A program made the position numbers and the translations under genes. A stretch of DNA of 63,325 nucleotides from an uncultured Bacilli bacterium (GTDB taxonomy: Bacteria; Bacillota_I; Bacilli_A; RF39; UBA660): NCBI GenBank assembly GCA_934148845.1, contig CAKPDH010000005.1, positions 1 through 63,325 of the forward strand. The letters run 5' to 3'. A model generated the notes under the pieces. That model made no database searches. It was not told the DNA's origin and saw only the letters and a program-made list of their open reading frames with translations. The stretch's first letter is position 1; every line of letters begins with the position of its first letter. Positions 16,978-24,424 of the stretch are shown one piece after another.

Positions 16978-17281
16978 AATTATAAAATGTGTGGCACGTT
17001 ATGAAAATACGAAGTATTTTTGTAAGTGGCGATAACATTTTATACAAAAGAAAATGTTTTATGAATATAAAATATTTTCATCAAATCAATATGTAGTATT
17101 AAAAATATGCAGTGCATACTTTTAAACGAAATATTGTAAAGGGTTCTAGGTACTCCTAGCCCACGAGGTTATTTTGATGCTTGCGTCAAAATACCTAGGG
17201 GGTTAAATATTTTGTCATAACAAAATATACTCTCAAAAACCGAGTTTTAACTACTAACAAAAGTATAAAAAATAAAGGAGC
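16978..17281. other. Structured non-coding segment between recombinase and relaxase
   Basis: 304 bases with no gene. It is packed with inverted repeats: TATAAAATGT / ACATTTTATA enclosing AAAATAC-GAA-GTATTTT (16981-17044); a 13-bp hairpin (17050-17079, listed separately); the palindrome TATGCA-G-TGCATA (17106-17118); GGG-TT-CTAGG / CCTAG-CCC (17141-17162); and ATTTTGA / TCAAAAT flanked by GGT/ACC (17167-17195). This density, and the position directly before a relaxase gene, suggests the transfer origin, possibly with attachment or copy-control sites. Confidence 0.6.
17050..17079 (+). other. oriT-like hairpin for the MobV relaxase
   Basis: GAAAATGTTTTAT pairs with ATAAAATATTTTC (one G-T) around a GAAT loop. 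As I recall it, the pMV158 MobV origin of transfer has an inverted repeat with the same TTTATGAATATAAA centre and GAAT loop. A nick site cannot be assigned from sequence alone. Confidence 0.5.
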
Positions 17282-18670
17282 GTGATTATTATAGAATTAG
17301 CATATTCATTTCATTTAGGTAGTGATAAAAATAAGAAAAATAGTAGTAAAGCAAGTGCAAAATCAAATGTAAGTGGAACAACTTCTAAAAGTAATAATGC
17401 AATACAAAATGCAGGTGGACTAACAAAAGTTGATAATCATAATTATAGAAAATATGATAATAAACAAGAAGATATTTTAATTATTAGGGGTACTTCTTCT
17501 CTAGTTGATGATGTTAAAAAACTTTATATTGAAGAATTTGAAGAAGCAAAAGAAGAATATAATTCTAAACAAACAAGAGAAAATAGAAAAATAAAAGATT
17601 ACTTTACTCATGTTAGTAATAACTCTAAAAATGATTTGGCTTGTGAGATTATTATTGAACTTGGAAATAAAAAATATTGGGATACCAAAGATTTAAAGTT
17701 TAAGAAAAAAATGACAAATGTTTTTAAAGAGCAAGTTATTGATTTAGAAACAATACTACCAAAATTTAAAATAGCAAGTGCAATTATTCATTATGATGAA
17801 ACAAGTCCACATCTTCATATTGTAGGCGTACCAATTAAAGTTGGTGGTAAAAATGGTATGAGTAAACAAGTTGGTAAAAGTGATGTTTTCACAAAAGAAT
17901 CACTTCGTAAATTACAAGATAAAATGAGAATTTTATGTATCGAATCATTTAATAAAGAATATAATCTAACTAATTCTCTAAAGAAAAAACAAAAAGGTAG
18001 AAACAGAGATTATCATATAACTGAAATGGATAATTATATGGAAATGAAAGAACAACTAGAAAAGAATCAAGAAAATTTAGAAAAAGCAAATAAAAAATCT
18101 CTTGAACTAGATAATAAGTCAAAAGAAGTTAAAGAAATAATAAGTGATTTAAAGCCAACACTAATTAAGAAAGATAATTATATTTTAAAACAAGAAGATA
18201 AAGATAAAATTGAAAAATATATCAATCAAGTAGATAAAACAAATAATGAGTATAAAAATATTCAAACTTTATCTATTACTCTTAATAATGTAGATACACA
18301 AATACAAGAAAATCAAAAAGAAATACAAACTCTTACTGAAAATAATGAGGCATTGCAATTAAGGGTTGATACATTAACTAAAAATAATAAAGTCAAAGAT
18401 AAGCAAATTAAAGATTTAAAAGAAGAAAACCTTTCTTTAAGACAATCATTATCATTTTGGAAAGATAAATTCTTAAAAGTGATATCTTTCATCAAAGATA
18501 AACTATTTGGAAAAGAAAAAGAACAAGAAAAATATATGGATGTCGCAGAAGATTTATATTCAAAGAAAATTATTCAAGAAGATACATTTGAAGAATTACA
18601 AAATACTTATGAATTTAGTAAAAATCACGATTATGAAAGAGAAAAAGACGATTTTGAAATGGAAATTTAA
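17282..18670 (+). CDS. MobV-family relaxase (Pre/Mob plasmid recombination protein)
   Basis: DNA-nicking transesterase for conjugative mobilization. The family motifs are visible: an N-terminal NHNYRKYDN block near residue 55 and the metal-binding AIIHYDETSPHLHIVGVP near residues 166-183 (HxDE...PHxH). The remainder (about 250-430) is coiled coil, as usual for Pre/Mob. About 462 residues. The start is uncertain: GTG 17282 lies only one base after AAAGGAG; ATT 17288 or ATA 17291 would be better spaced, and the next ATG is far inside. Upstream is the putative oriT. With the serine recombinase it resembles the TnpX-TnpZ pair of Tn4451. Confidence 0.88.
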   Translation: MIIIELAYSFHLGSDKNKKNSSKASAKSNVSGTTSKSNNAIQNAGGLTKVDNHNYRKYDNKQEDILIIRGTSSLVDDVKKLYIEEFEEAKEEYNSKQTRENRKIKDYFTHVSNNSKNDLACEIIIELGNKKYWDTKDLKFKKKMTNVFKEQVIDLETILPKFKIASAIIHYDETSPHLHIVGVPIKVGGKNGMSKQVGKSDVFTKESLRKLQDKMRILCIESFNKEYNLTNSLKKKQKGRNRDYHITEMDNYMEMKEQLEKNQENLEKANKKSLELDNKSKEVKEIISDLKPTLIKKDNYILKQEDKDKIEKYINQVDKTNNEYKNIQTLSITLNNVDTQIQENQKEIQTLTENNEALQLRVDTLTKNNKVKDKQIKDLKEENLSLRQSLSFWKDKFLKVISFIKDKLFGKEKEQEKYMDVAEDLYSKKIIQEDTFEELQNTYEFSKNHDYEREKDDFEMEI

Positions 18671-18698
18671 TAAAAAATAATAATAAATTAAAAAAGTA

Positions 18699-18707
18699 TG
18701 GTATAAT
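18699..18707 (+). promoter_or_regulatory. Extended -10 promoter of the WG-repeat gene
   Basis: TGG-TATAAT, an extended -10 element, without a good -35 box. It lies 24 bases before the start codon, which has AGGAGG upstream. Confidence 0.5.
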
Positions 18708-18730
18708 AAATTGCGTCAGGAGGGATTATT

Positions 18731-19516
18731 ATGAGTAAAATGCCTAAAGAAGTTCATAATATAATTCGTAGTTCAACTATATTAATTGATTTAAATCGTG
18801 TAAGAAACATTCATTATGTTATAAATGAAAATTATGTAAATCAAACAACTATTTCAGTTAAATTACCTGAATATAAGAGATCTAAAATATCTGAAAAAAT
18901 AATTGATGATAGTAACGAATTCGTTAATGGCTTTAAGGTAGTTCAAACAGAAAATGGTGAGTTTGCTTATATAAGAGAATCAGATAATGTTTTATTACCT
19001 TTTAGATATGATGTTGCAACTAATTTTAATGAACATGGTTTTGCAATAGTTGGTAAAGATGGAAGTGTTTCTTGGATTGATACAAATTTTAAATATCTTA
19101 ATCTTGAAGGAAATTTTGTTGAAGAAGACCTTGATAAATATTCTACATTTAGAGGTTGGCAAGGAATTAGTGAATTTAGCAAAGGAGATATTCCTTTATC
19201 TCATGTTTATGATGGTAGAAATAGTTATGGAAGAATAGCATATTTAGGTACCGATGGTAAATTTAAAGATTTCTATAGATATGATGGAAATATAAAAAAA
19301 CACTGGGCTAATACCACTTTTAACAACGGAACTGAATTTGATGAAAATGGTTATGCAATGGCTGATGGTAATATGTTATTCGCAAGTGGTTATTATTGTT
19401 CTTATACTGATTTAATAAAAATTTGTAAGGAAAAAGGCTTTATCTCTTCTATATGTGAAGATGCAGAAGAACAATTTGATAAAAATTTTTCAAAAGTTTT
19501 AAAACAACAAAAATAA
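18731..19516 (+). CDS. WG-repeat-like protein, island cargo
   Basis: 261 residues, no signal peptide. The middle and C-terminal parts carry repeats of WG/KWG type: FNEHGFAIVGKDGSVSWID, GRIAYLGTDGKFKDF and FDENGYAMADGNMLF. These form beta-propeller-like or solenoid folds used for protein contacts. The N-terminal 60 residues are unrecognised. Own promoter and strong ribosome-binding site. The family is common in gut Bacillota and its function is unknown; here it appears to be passenger DNA behind the mobilization gene. Confidence 0.7.
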   Translation: MSKMPKEVHNIIRSSTILIDLNRVRNIHYVINENYVNQTTISVKLPEYKRSKISEKIIDDSNEFVNGFKVVQTENGEFAYIRESDNVLLPFRYDVATNFNEHGFAIVGKDGSVSWIDTNFKYLNLEGNFVEEDLDKYSTFRGWQGISEFSKGDIPLSHVYDGRNSYGRIAYLGTDGKFKDFYRYDGNIKKHWANTTFNNGTEFDENGYAMADGNMLFASGYYCSYTDLIKICKEKGFISSICEDAEEQFDKNFSKVLKQQK

Positions 19517-19533
19517 GTAATTGAAAATGCTTT

Positions 19534-19562
19534 TTGACATTATCAATAATTTATGTTATTAT
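19534..19562 (+). promoter_or_regulatory. Promoter of the putative antitoxin RNA
   Basis: TTGACA, 17 bases, TATTAT. It points toward the convergent toxin gene. The predicted transcript starts near 19569. Confidence 0.65.
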
Positions 19563-19568
19563 TAGTAT

Positions 19569-19684
19569 GTAAGCAAGAGAACTTGCATATAATAAAAAAG
19601 AGGAACATTCGATCTTGCAAGTGAATGTCGCCTCTAGTTTAATAGAATTGACACTCTATCAATGCTGAAGAGTGTCTATTTTTT
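19569..19684 (+). ncRNA. Putative type I antitoxin RNA (RNAII-like)
   Basis: About 115 bases between a good promoter and a terminator shared with the convergent small toxin gene. It contains a hairpin GAGGAACATTC (19600-19610) / GAATGTCGCCTC (19623-19634). A similar hairpin lies at the 5' end of the toxin mRNA (plus-strand 19801-19827). The 3' part is fully complementary to the end of the toxin message. No open reading frame of note. The layout copies the convergent RNAI/RNAII arrangement of the pAD1 par (Fst) locus. Expression is inferred. Confidence 0.55.
19650..19684. terminator. Bidirectional terminator of the toxin and antitoxin RNAs
   Basis: GACACTCT (19650-19657) pairs with AGAGTGTC (19669-19676). 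A T-run follows on the plus strand. The toxin stop codon lies inside the hairpin. Confidence 0.75.
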
Positions 19685-19768
19685 TATTGCTAACACCAGT
19701 AAGGTAGAAAGTAACAAAATGATAGCAATGAGCTTTAGAACTTTTATTATAAAAGTCTTAGTTTTCAT
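19676..19768 (-). CDS. 30-residue hydrophobic peptide, putative type I toxin
   Basis: ATG at 19768. A very strong ribosome-binding site GAAAGGAGGT is spaced nine bases away. The peptide starts MKTKTFIIKVLKLI, continues as one hydrophobic helix, and ends LVLAIKK: a basic N-terminus, a single membrane span and a short lysine tail. This is the form of Fst/Ldr/TxpA-like pore-forming toxins. It has its own promoter with a 59-base leader and faces a convergent structured RNA with which it shares a terminator. The ORF is too short for routine gene callers. No exact family match can be claimed without a search. Confidence 0.65.
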   Translation of the reverse strand: MKTKTFIIKVLKLIAIILLLSTLLVLAIKK

Positions 19769-19833
19769 CTTTATCTACCTCCTTTCTTTCTCAAGATTGG
19801 AGGACGACACTCACATCAAATGTTCCTGTTAAA

Positions 19834-19862
19834 ATTATATAATAAGTAAATTCATAAAACAA
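19834..19862 (-). promoter_or_regulatory. Promoter of the small toxin gene
   Basis: On the minus strand TTGTTT (19857-19862), 17 bases, TATAAT (19834-19839). The predicted 5' end near 19827 coincides with the base of a 5' hairpin (AGGAACA ... TGTCGTCCT). Confidence 0.65.
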
Positions 19863-19880
19863 GCGAACAGAGGAAAGTTT

Positions 19881-19911
19881 TTGTTAAAATTTGAAGAATG
19901 TGTGTTATAAT
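19881..19911 (+). promoter_or_regulatory. Promoter of a structured small RNA
   Basis: TTGTTA, 19 bases, TATAAT (19906-19911). The spacing is longer than ideal, but the -10 box is perfect. Confidence 0.5.
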
Positions 19912-19917
19912 TGATTT

Positions 19918-20055
19918 AGAGATTGATTCTTATATCAATCGTCTTTGAGGGAAAGTTGTAGATTACTACGACACTCGCACCAGATTGATACTAAACTCGA
20001 ACTTTTCGAGATAATATAAAAACTACTCTCAAATTAAATTGAAAGTAGTTTTTAT
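19918..20055 (+). ncRNA. Putative structured small RNA, island-borne
   Basis: About 135 bases with no reading frame and four consecutive hairpins: GATTGAT/ATCAATC, GTTGTAG-ATTA-CTACGAC, CTCGAA-CTT-TTCGAG, and a terminator AAACTACT...AGTAGTTT with a T-run (20020-20055). A promoter lies immediately upstream. Single-stranded linkers such as GTCTTTGAGGGAAAG separate the hairpins. I do not recognise a known family. It sits between a type I toxin-like locus and an orphan gene and does not read into the latter. Confidence 0.55.
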
Positions 20056-20181
20056 TTTAATAATTTAGAAACACACTTGCACAATGTCATAAACATTGAG
20101 CATGTATATAGTATTTATGCTATATAATTTTTGACAAACTCAATAATATTTTAAAAAACATGATGAAAAACTATAAATATA

Positions 20182-20190
20182 TGTTATAAT
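20182..20190 (+). promoter_or_regulatory. Extended -10 promoter of the 400-residue orphan
   Basis: TGT-TATAAT (TGN-TATAAT), 25 bases before the start codon; no convincing -35 box. AGGGAGG precedes the ATG. The rest of 20056-20181 holds a weak hairpin (AGCAT ... ATGCT) and nothing else I can name. Confidence 0.5.
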
Positions 20191-20215
20191 AAATAATTAA
20201 CAAGGGAGGTTTATA

Positions 20216-21418
20216 ATGAATCGTTTAGAATTTAATGAGGTTATGAAAGCAGTTGGTATAAATAATCCTTTGTCAACAACTGAAGGAAGATATGGTACAA
20301 GAGAAGAAGTACATTATTGGAATAATCTTGCAATATGCTTTGGAGGCAGTTATTATACAATAGTTAATGGTAAAATACCATTAGAAGTTGCAAATATTAT
20401 TTATCAAAAATATCCTGAAAATCCTTATGATATTAGAGTAGACGGAGGATGTAAGGATTGGAATCCAATCGATTGGGCTACAGATGAGAAATATGAAAAG
20501 GATATTCAAAGATATATTGAAGAACATCTTGGTGATGATGAGTATTTATCAAAATGTAAAAATGCTGAAAGAAATTTCAAAAGAAGGAAAAATATTGATG
20601 ATAAATATTTAAAAACCTATCATATTGATTCAAAAGAAGGACTATTAATCTTTTTAACTGAAATGAAAGATTATTTCTTGAGAAAAAATAATTTACCTGA
20701 AACTGAAGTTGAAAAATATGATGAATTAATAGCAAAGATTACTTCTGAAATTTTAAAAAAGGTAAATCCTTATATTTCTGCATATGACTGGATGCAAGAT
20801 GATAAAGAAAATAAATCTAAATATAATTCATCAATTGAAAGAGATAATAAAACAAAATTAGGACAAACTTTTAGAAAGGCAATTTTAGATTTTGATAAAG
20901 CTGTTAATCCTTTTCTTAATGATGATATTGAACTTGATGAGATTAGTAATTATATAAACAATATTGAAATTAATGCCAACTCATATAATTCTGAGGATGG
21001 TAAATATAGACAAGGATGCTGTAGTTTAGAAATAACTGATATAAGTACTGGCAATAAAACAACTTATTATAGAAATCCAGATGGATTTTCATTTCAATTA
21101 TCTTATAAATTGGGAGAAGAGAAATATTTAGAGATTTTACATTATTTTTCAACTAGCGGCAATTTTGAATCGGATAAGGGCGAAGTTATAGCAATTTATT
21201 ATTGTGGAGATAATGTTGAAAATAAAATTGATATAAGATTGAATATTACTAATGGAAAAGCTGGAAAAACTTATGAAGATAAAATCCCTGCTACTCCTGA
21301 ACAAATTGCTTTTGTTTATGATGAATTATCAAAAGCAACAAGCTATGCATCAGAAGTTACAATTGAAAATATGAAGAAAAAAGTAAATACTAAACAATTA
21401 GTATTAAATAATAATTAA
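20216..21418 (+). CDS. Hypothetical protein of the accessory island
   Basis: Unrecognised soluble protein of 400 residues, without signal peptide or membrane helices. Aromatic-rich N-terminal region (VHYWNNLAICFGGSYYTIVNG), then a highly charged helical middle (about 95-200), and a C-terminal half with strands (CCSLEITDISTGNKTTYYRN). No catalytic signature could be identified. It stands alone with its own promoter, upstream of a broken ATPase gene. A cargo or defence role is conceivable from position, but nothing in the sequence supports a specific one. Confidence 0.55.
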   Translation: MNRLEFNEVMKAVGINNPLSTTEGRYGTREEVHYWNNLAICFGGSYYTIVNGKIPLEVANIIYQKYPENPYDIRVDGGCKDWNPIDWATDEKYEKDIQRYIEEHLGDDEYLSKCKNAERNFKRRKNIDDKYLKTYHIDSKEGLLIFLTEMKDYFLRKNNLPETEVEKYDELIAKITSEILKKVNPYISAYDWMQDDKENKSKYNSSIERDNKTKLGQTFRKAILDFDKAVNPFLNDDIELDEISNYINNIEINANSYNSEDGKYRQGCCSLEITDISTGNKTTYYRNPDGFSFQLSYKLGEEKYLEILHYFSTSGNFESDKGEVIAIYYCGDNVENKIDIRLNITNGKAGKTYEDKIPATPEQIAFVYDELSKATSYASEVTIENMKKKVNTKQLVLNNN

Positions 21419-21497
21419 ATTAAAAAATAAGGGCTAGTAAAGACTTATCAATATGATAAGGAATACTACGCTCTTTTTAAGTAGTTAGGAGTGAATT

Positions 21498-21769
21498 ATG
21501 TTAAAAATATTTATAGGACCAAATGGATATGGAAAAACTTATGAATTAGAAAAAATTAAAAAATCATTATTTGATGAAGATAAAACTAGTGATGAAACTA
21601 ACAATAAAATTAATACTGAACTACAAAAAAATAAGCATTATATGTTTAGTGAGATTTTAGAAAAAGAAATTGGATATAGTGGAGATAAAGGGAATTTATC
21701 AAAATTTTTAGATTATTTAACTAGTTATAATGGCTATGAGAAATATTTTTCAATTGTAGAAGATTAGAA
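21498..21769 (+). pseudogene. Truncated AAA-type ATPase
   Basis: The start is normal (ATG with TAGGAG upstream). The protein opens with MLKIFIGPNGYGKTYELEKI, a Walker A P-loop of the AAA_15/SMC-like type. It stops after 89 residues, before any signature, Walker B or sensor motif. Such ATPases usually have several hundred residues. The reading frame ends exactly where a hisS fragment begins, so the missing part was probably removed by a deletion or recombination that formed this junction. Confidence 0.6.
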
Positions 21770-21936
21770 AATTTAAGAAAAGTATGGACTATGCCAATAA
21801 AGAAAAAATGCCTTATGTAATAGTTTTAGGTGAAGATGAAGTTAGTAAAAAATCTTTTAATATTAAAAATATGTTTAGTGGTGAACAAAGAGAAATAACA
21901 TTTGATGATTTAACTAAAATTAATGAAATTAAGTAG
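21760..21936 (+). pseudogene. 3' fragment of hisS (histidyl-tRNA synthetase)
   Basis: The frame from 21760 encodes 58 residues matching the C-terminal anticodon-binding domain of class II histidyl-tRNA synthetase: KSMDYANKEKMPYVIVLGED, then KNMFSGEQREITFDDL, ending at TAG 21936. Everything upstream of this in HisRS (class II core and motifs 1-3) is absent. It begins within a few bases of the end of the truncated ATPase, in a different frame. No other hisS lies in the window. It marks the right-hand recombination boundary of the island or a relic of an older locus. Confidence 0.78.
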
Positions 21937-21988
21937 AATAAAATTATTGCTTGTATAATTGTAAATGATGTGAGAAAAAAATTTTTTC

Positions 21989-22017
21989 TTGATTTATTTG
22001 TAAATAAACATTATAAT
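21989..22017 (+). promoter_or_regulatory. rny promoter
   Basis: TTGATT, 17 bases, TATAAT (22012-22017). It lies downstream of the hisS fragment and so restarts transcription of the core genome. Confidence 0.7.
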
Positions 22018-22059
22018 GTATATAGAGGTTAATATCTCAAAATAGGAATGGAGGATAAT

Positions 22060-23613
22060 ATGGATGATATTATGTTCTCCATTTTGCTAGTCTTAGTTGG
22101 ACTTATTGTTGGAATAATCGCAATGTTTATAATAAATATTATTAGGAAAAATAGAGCTAATGATAAAGCTAATAAAATTATTGAAGATGCCAAAAATGAT
22201 GCTGAACAAATAAAAAAAGATTACATTGAAGAGGCAAAAAAAGAATCTAATGAATTAAAGTCAAGAATTGAAGAAGAATTAAAAGAGAAAAAAAGTGAAA
22301 TAAAAGAAAATGAATCAAGGCTTAATATTAGAGAAGAGAATATTGAAAGAAGAGATACAAATTTACAAAAAAGGGAAAATTTATTAGAAGAAAAAGAAAA
22401 AGATATATTAGCTAAACAAAAGAATATTCAAGAACAAGAAGCAAATGTGGAGAAAATTAAAAATGAACAATTAGAATTGCTTGAAAAAATAAGTGGTTAT
22501 GATAAAGAAAAAGCAAAAAAAATGGTTATGAAGAAGATCGAAGAATCTATGACCTTAGAAATAGCTTCATATATAAAAGAAAAAGAATCTGAAGCTAAAC
22601 TAGAAGTTGATAAAAAATCAAAAAATATGCTTGTTGAGTGTATGCAAAAATATGCGAGTGATGTAGTTGAGGAACAAACTGTAACTGTCGTAACACTACC
22701 AAGTGATGATATGAAAGGTAGAATAATAGGTAGAGAAGGAAGAAATATTAGAACAATAGAAGCTATAACAGGTGTTGATTTAATAATAGATGATACACCT
22801 GAGGCTATAGTGTTATCTTCTTTTGATCCATTAAGAAGAGAAATTGCACGTATAACAATTGAAACTCTTATTAAGGATGGTAGAATACATCCAGCACGTA
22901 TAGAAGAAATATATGATAAAACTTGTAAAGAAATGAAAGAAAAGATAATGGAATATGGTCAGAACGCTTTGTTTGAACTTGGTTTAACTAAAGTTGATTC
23001 AGAGTTAATTGAACTTATTGGAAAACTTCAATTTAGAACAAGTTATGGCCAAAATGCATTAAAGCATTCAATTGAAGTGGCTCAATTATCTGGTATAATG
23101 GCTGCTGAACTTGGTGAAAATGAGATGCTTGCTAAAAGAGCTGGATTGTTACATGATATTGGAAAATCTATAGATCACGAAGTAGAAGGAAGTCATGTTG
23201 AAATTGGAAGCAATATAGCTCGTAAATATAAAGAAAATGATGTTGTAATAAACGCTATTGAATCTCACCACGGTGATACAGATCCTAAGTATATAATATC
23301 TGAATTAGTAGCTATAGCTGATACATTATCTGCAACACGTCCAGGTGCTAGAAATGATTCTTTGGAAAATTATGTTAAGAGACTTACTGAATTAGAAAAT
23401 ATAGCAAGTTCTCAAAGAGGTGTAGATAATGCTTTCGCAATGCAAGCTGGTAGAGAACTTAGAGTAATAGTTAAACCTGAAGAGATAAGTGATACTGAAA
23501 GTTATAAAGTTGCTAGAGATATAAAAAATAAGATAGAAAGCGAATTGCAATATCCTGGTACTATAAAAGTAACTGTAATAAGAGAGACGAGAGTCGTAGA
23601 AGAGGCTAAATAA
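22060..23613 (+). CDS. rny: Ribonuclease Y
   Basis: Membrane-anchored endoribonuclease that starts mRNA decay in Bacillota. It has an N-terminal transmembrane helix (about 5-26), a long coiled coil (about 27-190), a KH domain (GRIIGREGRNIRTIEAITGV, about 205-270), and an HD domain with LLHDIGKSID near residue 368 and the metal ligands of SHHGD. 517 residues, as in B. subtilis. I prefer ATG 22060 (GGAGG five bases upstream, protein MDDIMFSILL) to ATG 22048, whose ribosome-binding site would be too close. Confidence 0.96.
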   Translation: MDDIMFSILLVLVGLIVGIIAMFIINIIRKNRANDKANKIIEDAKNDAEQIKKDYIEEAKKESNELKSRIEEELKEKKSEIKENESRLNIREENIERRDTNLQKRENLLEEKEKDILAKQKNIQEQEANVEKIKNEQLELLEKISGYDKEKAKKMVMKKIEESMTLEIASYIKEKESEAKLEVDKKSKNMLVECMQKYASDVVEEQTVTVVTLPSDDMKGRIIGREGRNIRTIEAITGVDLIIDDTPEAIVLSSFDPLRREIARITIETLIKDGRIHPARIEEIYDKTCKEMKEKIMEYGQNALFELGLTKVDSELIELIGKLQFRTSYGQNALKHSIEVAQLSGIMAAELGENEMLAKRAGLLHDIGKSIDHEVEGSHVEIGSNIARKYKENDVVINAIESHHGDTDPKYIISELVAIADTLSATRPGARNDSLENYVKRLTELENIASSQRGVDNAFAMQAGRELRVIVKPEEISDTESYKVARDIKNKIESELQYPGTIKVTVIRETRVVEEAK

Positions 23614-23640
23614 TATATAGTTTTGACTATATATTTTTTC
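23613..23640 (+). terminator. rny terminator
   Basis: ATATATAGT-TTTG-ACTATATAT followed by a T-run; it begins at the last base of the stop codon. Confidence 0.8.
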
Positions 23641-23647
23641 TTTTTAA

Positions 23648-23676
23648 TTTACATTTTATATTATAAATAGTATAAT
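23648..23676 (+). promoter_or_regulatory. Promoter of the methyltransferase-rimM-trmD operon
   Basis: TTTACA, 17 bases, TATAAT, 16 bases before the first start codon. Confidence 0.7.
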
Positions 23677-23691
23677 ATTTTTGGTGATTGA

Positions 23692-24417
23692 ATGATTTAT
23701 ACATCAACTGAAAATAAGAAAATAAAAGAAATAAAAAAACTTAATGTAAAAAAATATAGAGATATTAAAAATAAATTTTTGGTAGAAGGTGAACATTTAG
23801 TACTTGAAGCATATAAAAATAATTTACTTGAACTTTTAATAGTAGAAGAAAAATTTAATATCAATATTAATGTTAATACTATAGAGGTAAGTAGTAAGGT
23901 ATTAAAATATTTAAGTGAATTAGATACTTATCCAAAAGTTATGGGTATATGTAAAAAAATGGAAAGTAAGAATATAGGCAGTAGAATTCTTATGCTAGAT
24001 GGAATACAAGATCCGGGTAATTTAGGTACTATTATAAGAAGTTGTGTTGCATTTAATATTGATACTATAATACTTGGTAAGAATTGTGTAGATTTGTATA
24101 ATTCTAAAGTGCTTAGATCAACTCAAGGAATGATATTTAATATAAATATAGTTTCTAAAGAATTAGAAGATGTAATTCTTGATTTAAAAAATAAAAATTA
24201 TAAAATATATGGAACTAAGGTAAATGGTGGAAAAAATCTAAAAATGATTGAAAAACCATTAAAATTTGCTATAATAATGGGTAATGAAGGAAATGGTGTT
24301 TCAAATAATATACTAAATTTATGTGATGAATATATATACATAAATATGAATAATAAATGTGAAAGTTTAAATGTTGGGGTTGCTACAAGTATTATACTTT
24401 ATGAATTTGATAAGTAG
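23692..24417 (+). CDS. TrmH/SpoU-family RNA 2'-O-methyltransferase
   Basis: SAM-dependent ribose methyltransferase acting on rRNA or tRNA. The N-terminal substrate-binding domain includes KFLVEGEHLVLEA. The three knotted-fold motifs are LDGIQDPGNLGTIIRS (near 105), IIMGNEGNGVS (near 195) and LNVGVATSIILYE (near 223). Its 241 residues suit the RlmB/YsgA/TsnR group; the exact target nucleotide cannot be read from the sequence. It lies seven bases ahead of rimM. Confidence 0.88.
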   Translation: MIYTSTENKKIKEIKKLNVKKYRDIKNKFLVEGEHLVLEAYKNNLLELLIVEEKFNININVNTIEVSSKVLKYLSELDTYPKVMGICKKMESKNIGSRILMLDGIQDPGNLGTIIRSCVAFNIDTIILGKNCVDLYNSKVLRSTQGMIFNINIVSKELEDVILDLKNKNYKIYGTKVNGGKNLKMIEKPLKFAIIMGNEGNGVSNNILNLCDEYIYINMNNKCESLNVGVATSIILYEFDK

Positions 24418-24424
24418 GTGAAAT

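Noticed and set aside
15010..18670. Prophage
   Set aside because: No capsid, portal, terminase, tail or lysis genes. Recombinase plus MobV relaxase fits a mobilizable element instead.
13920..22050. Direct repeats (attL/attR) bounding the island
   Set aside because: By-eye comparison of both flanks showed only short AT-rich matches; nothing long enough to claim.
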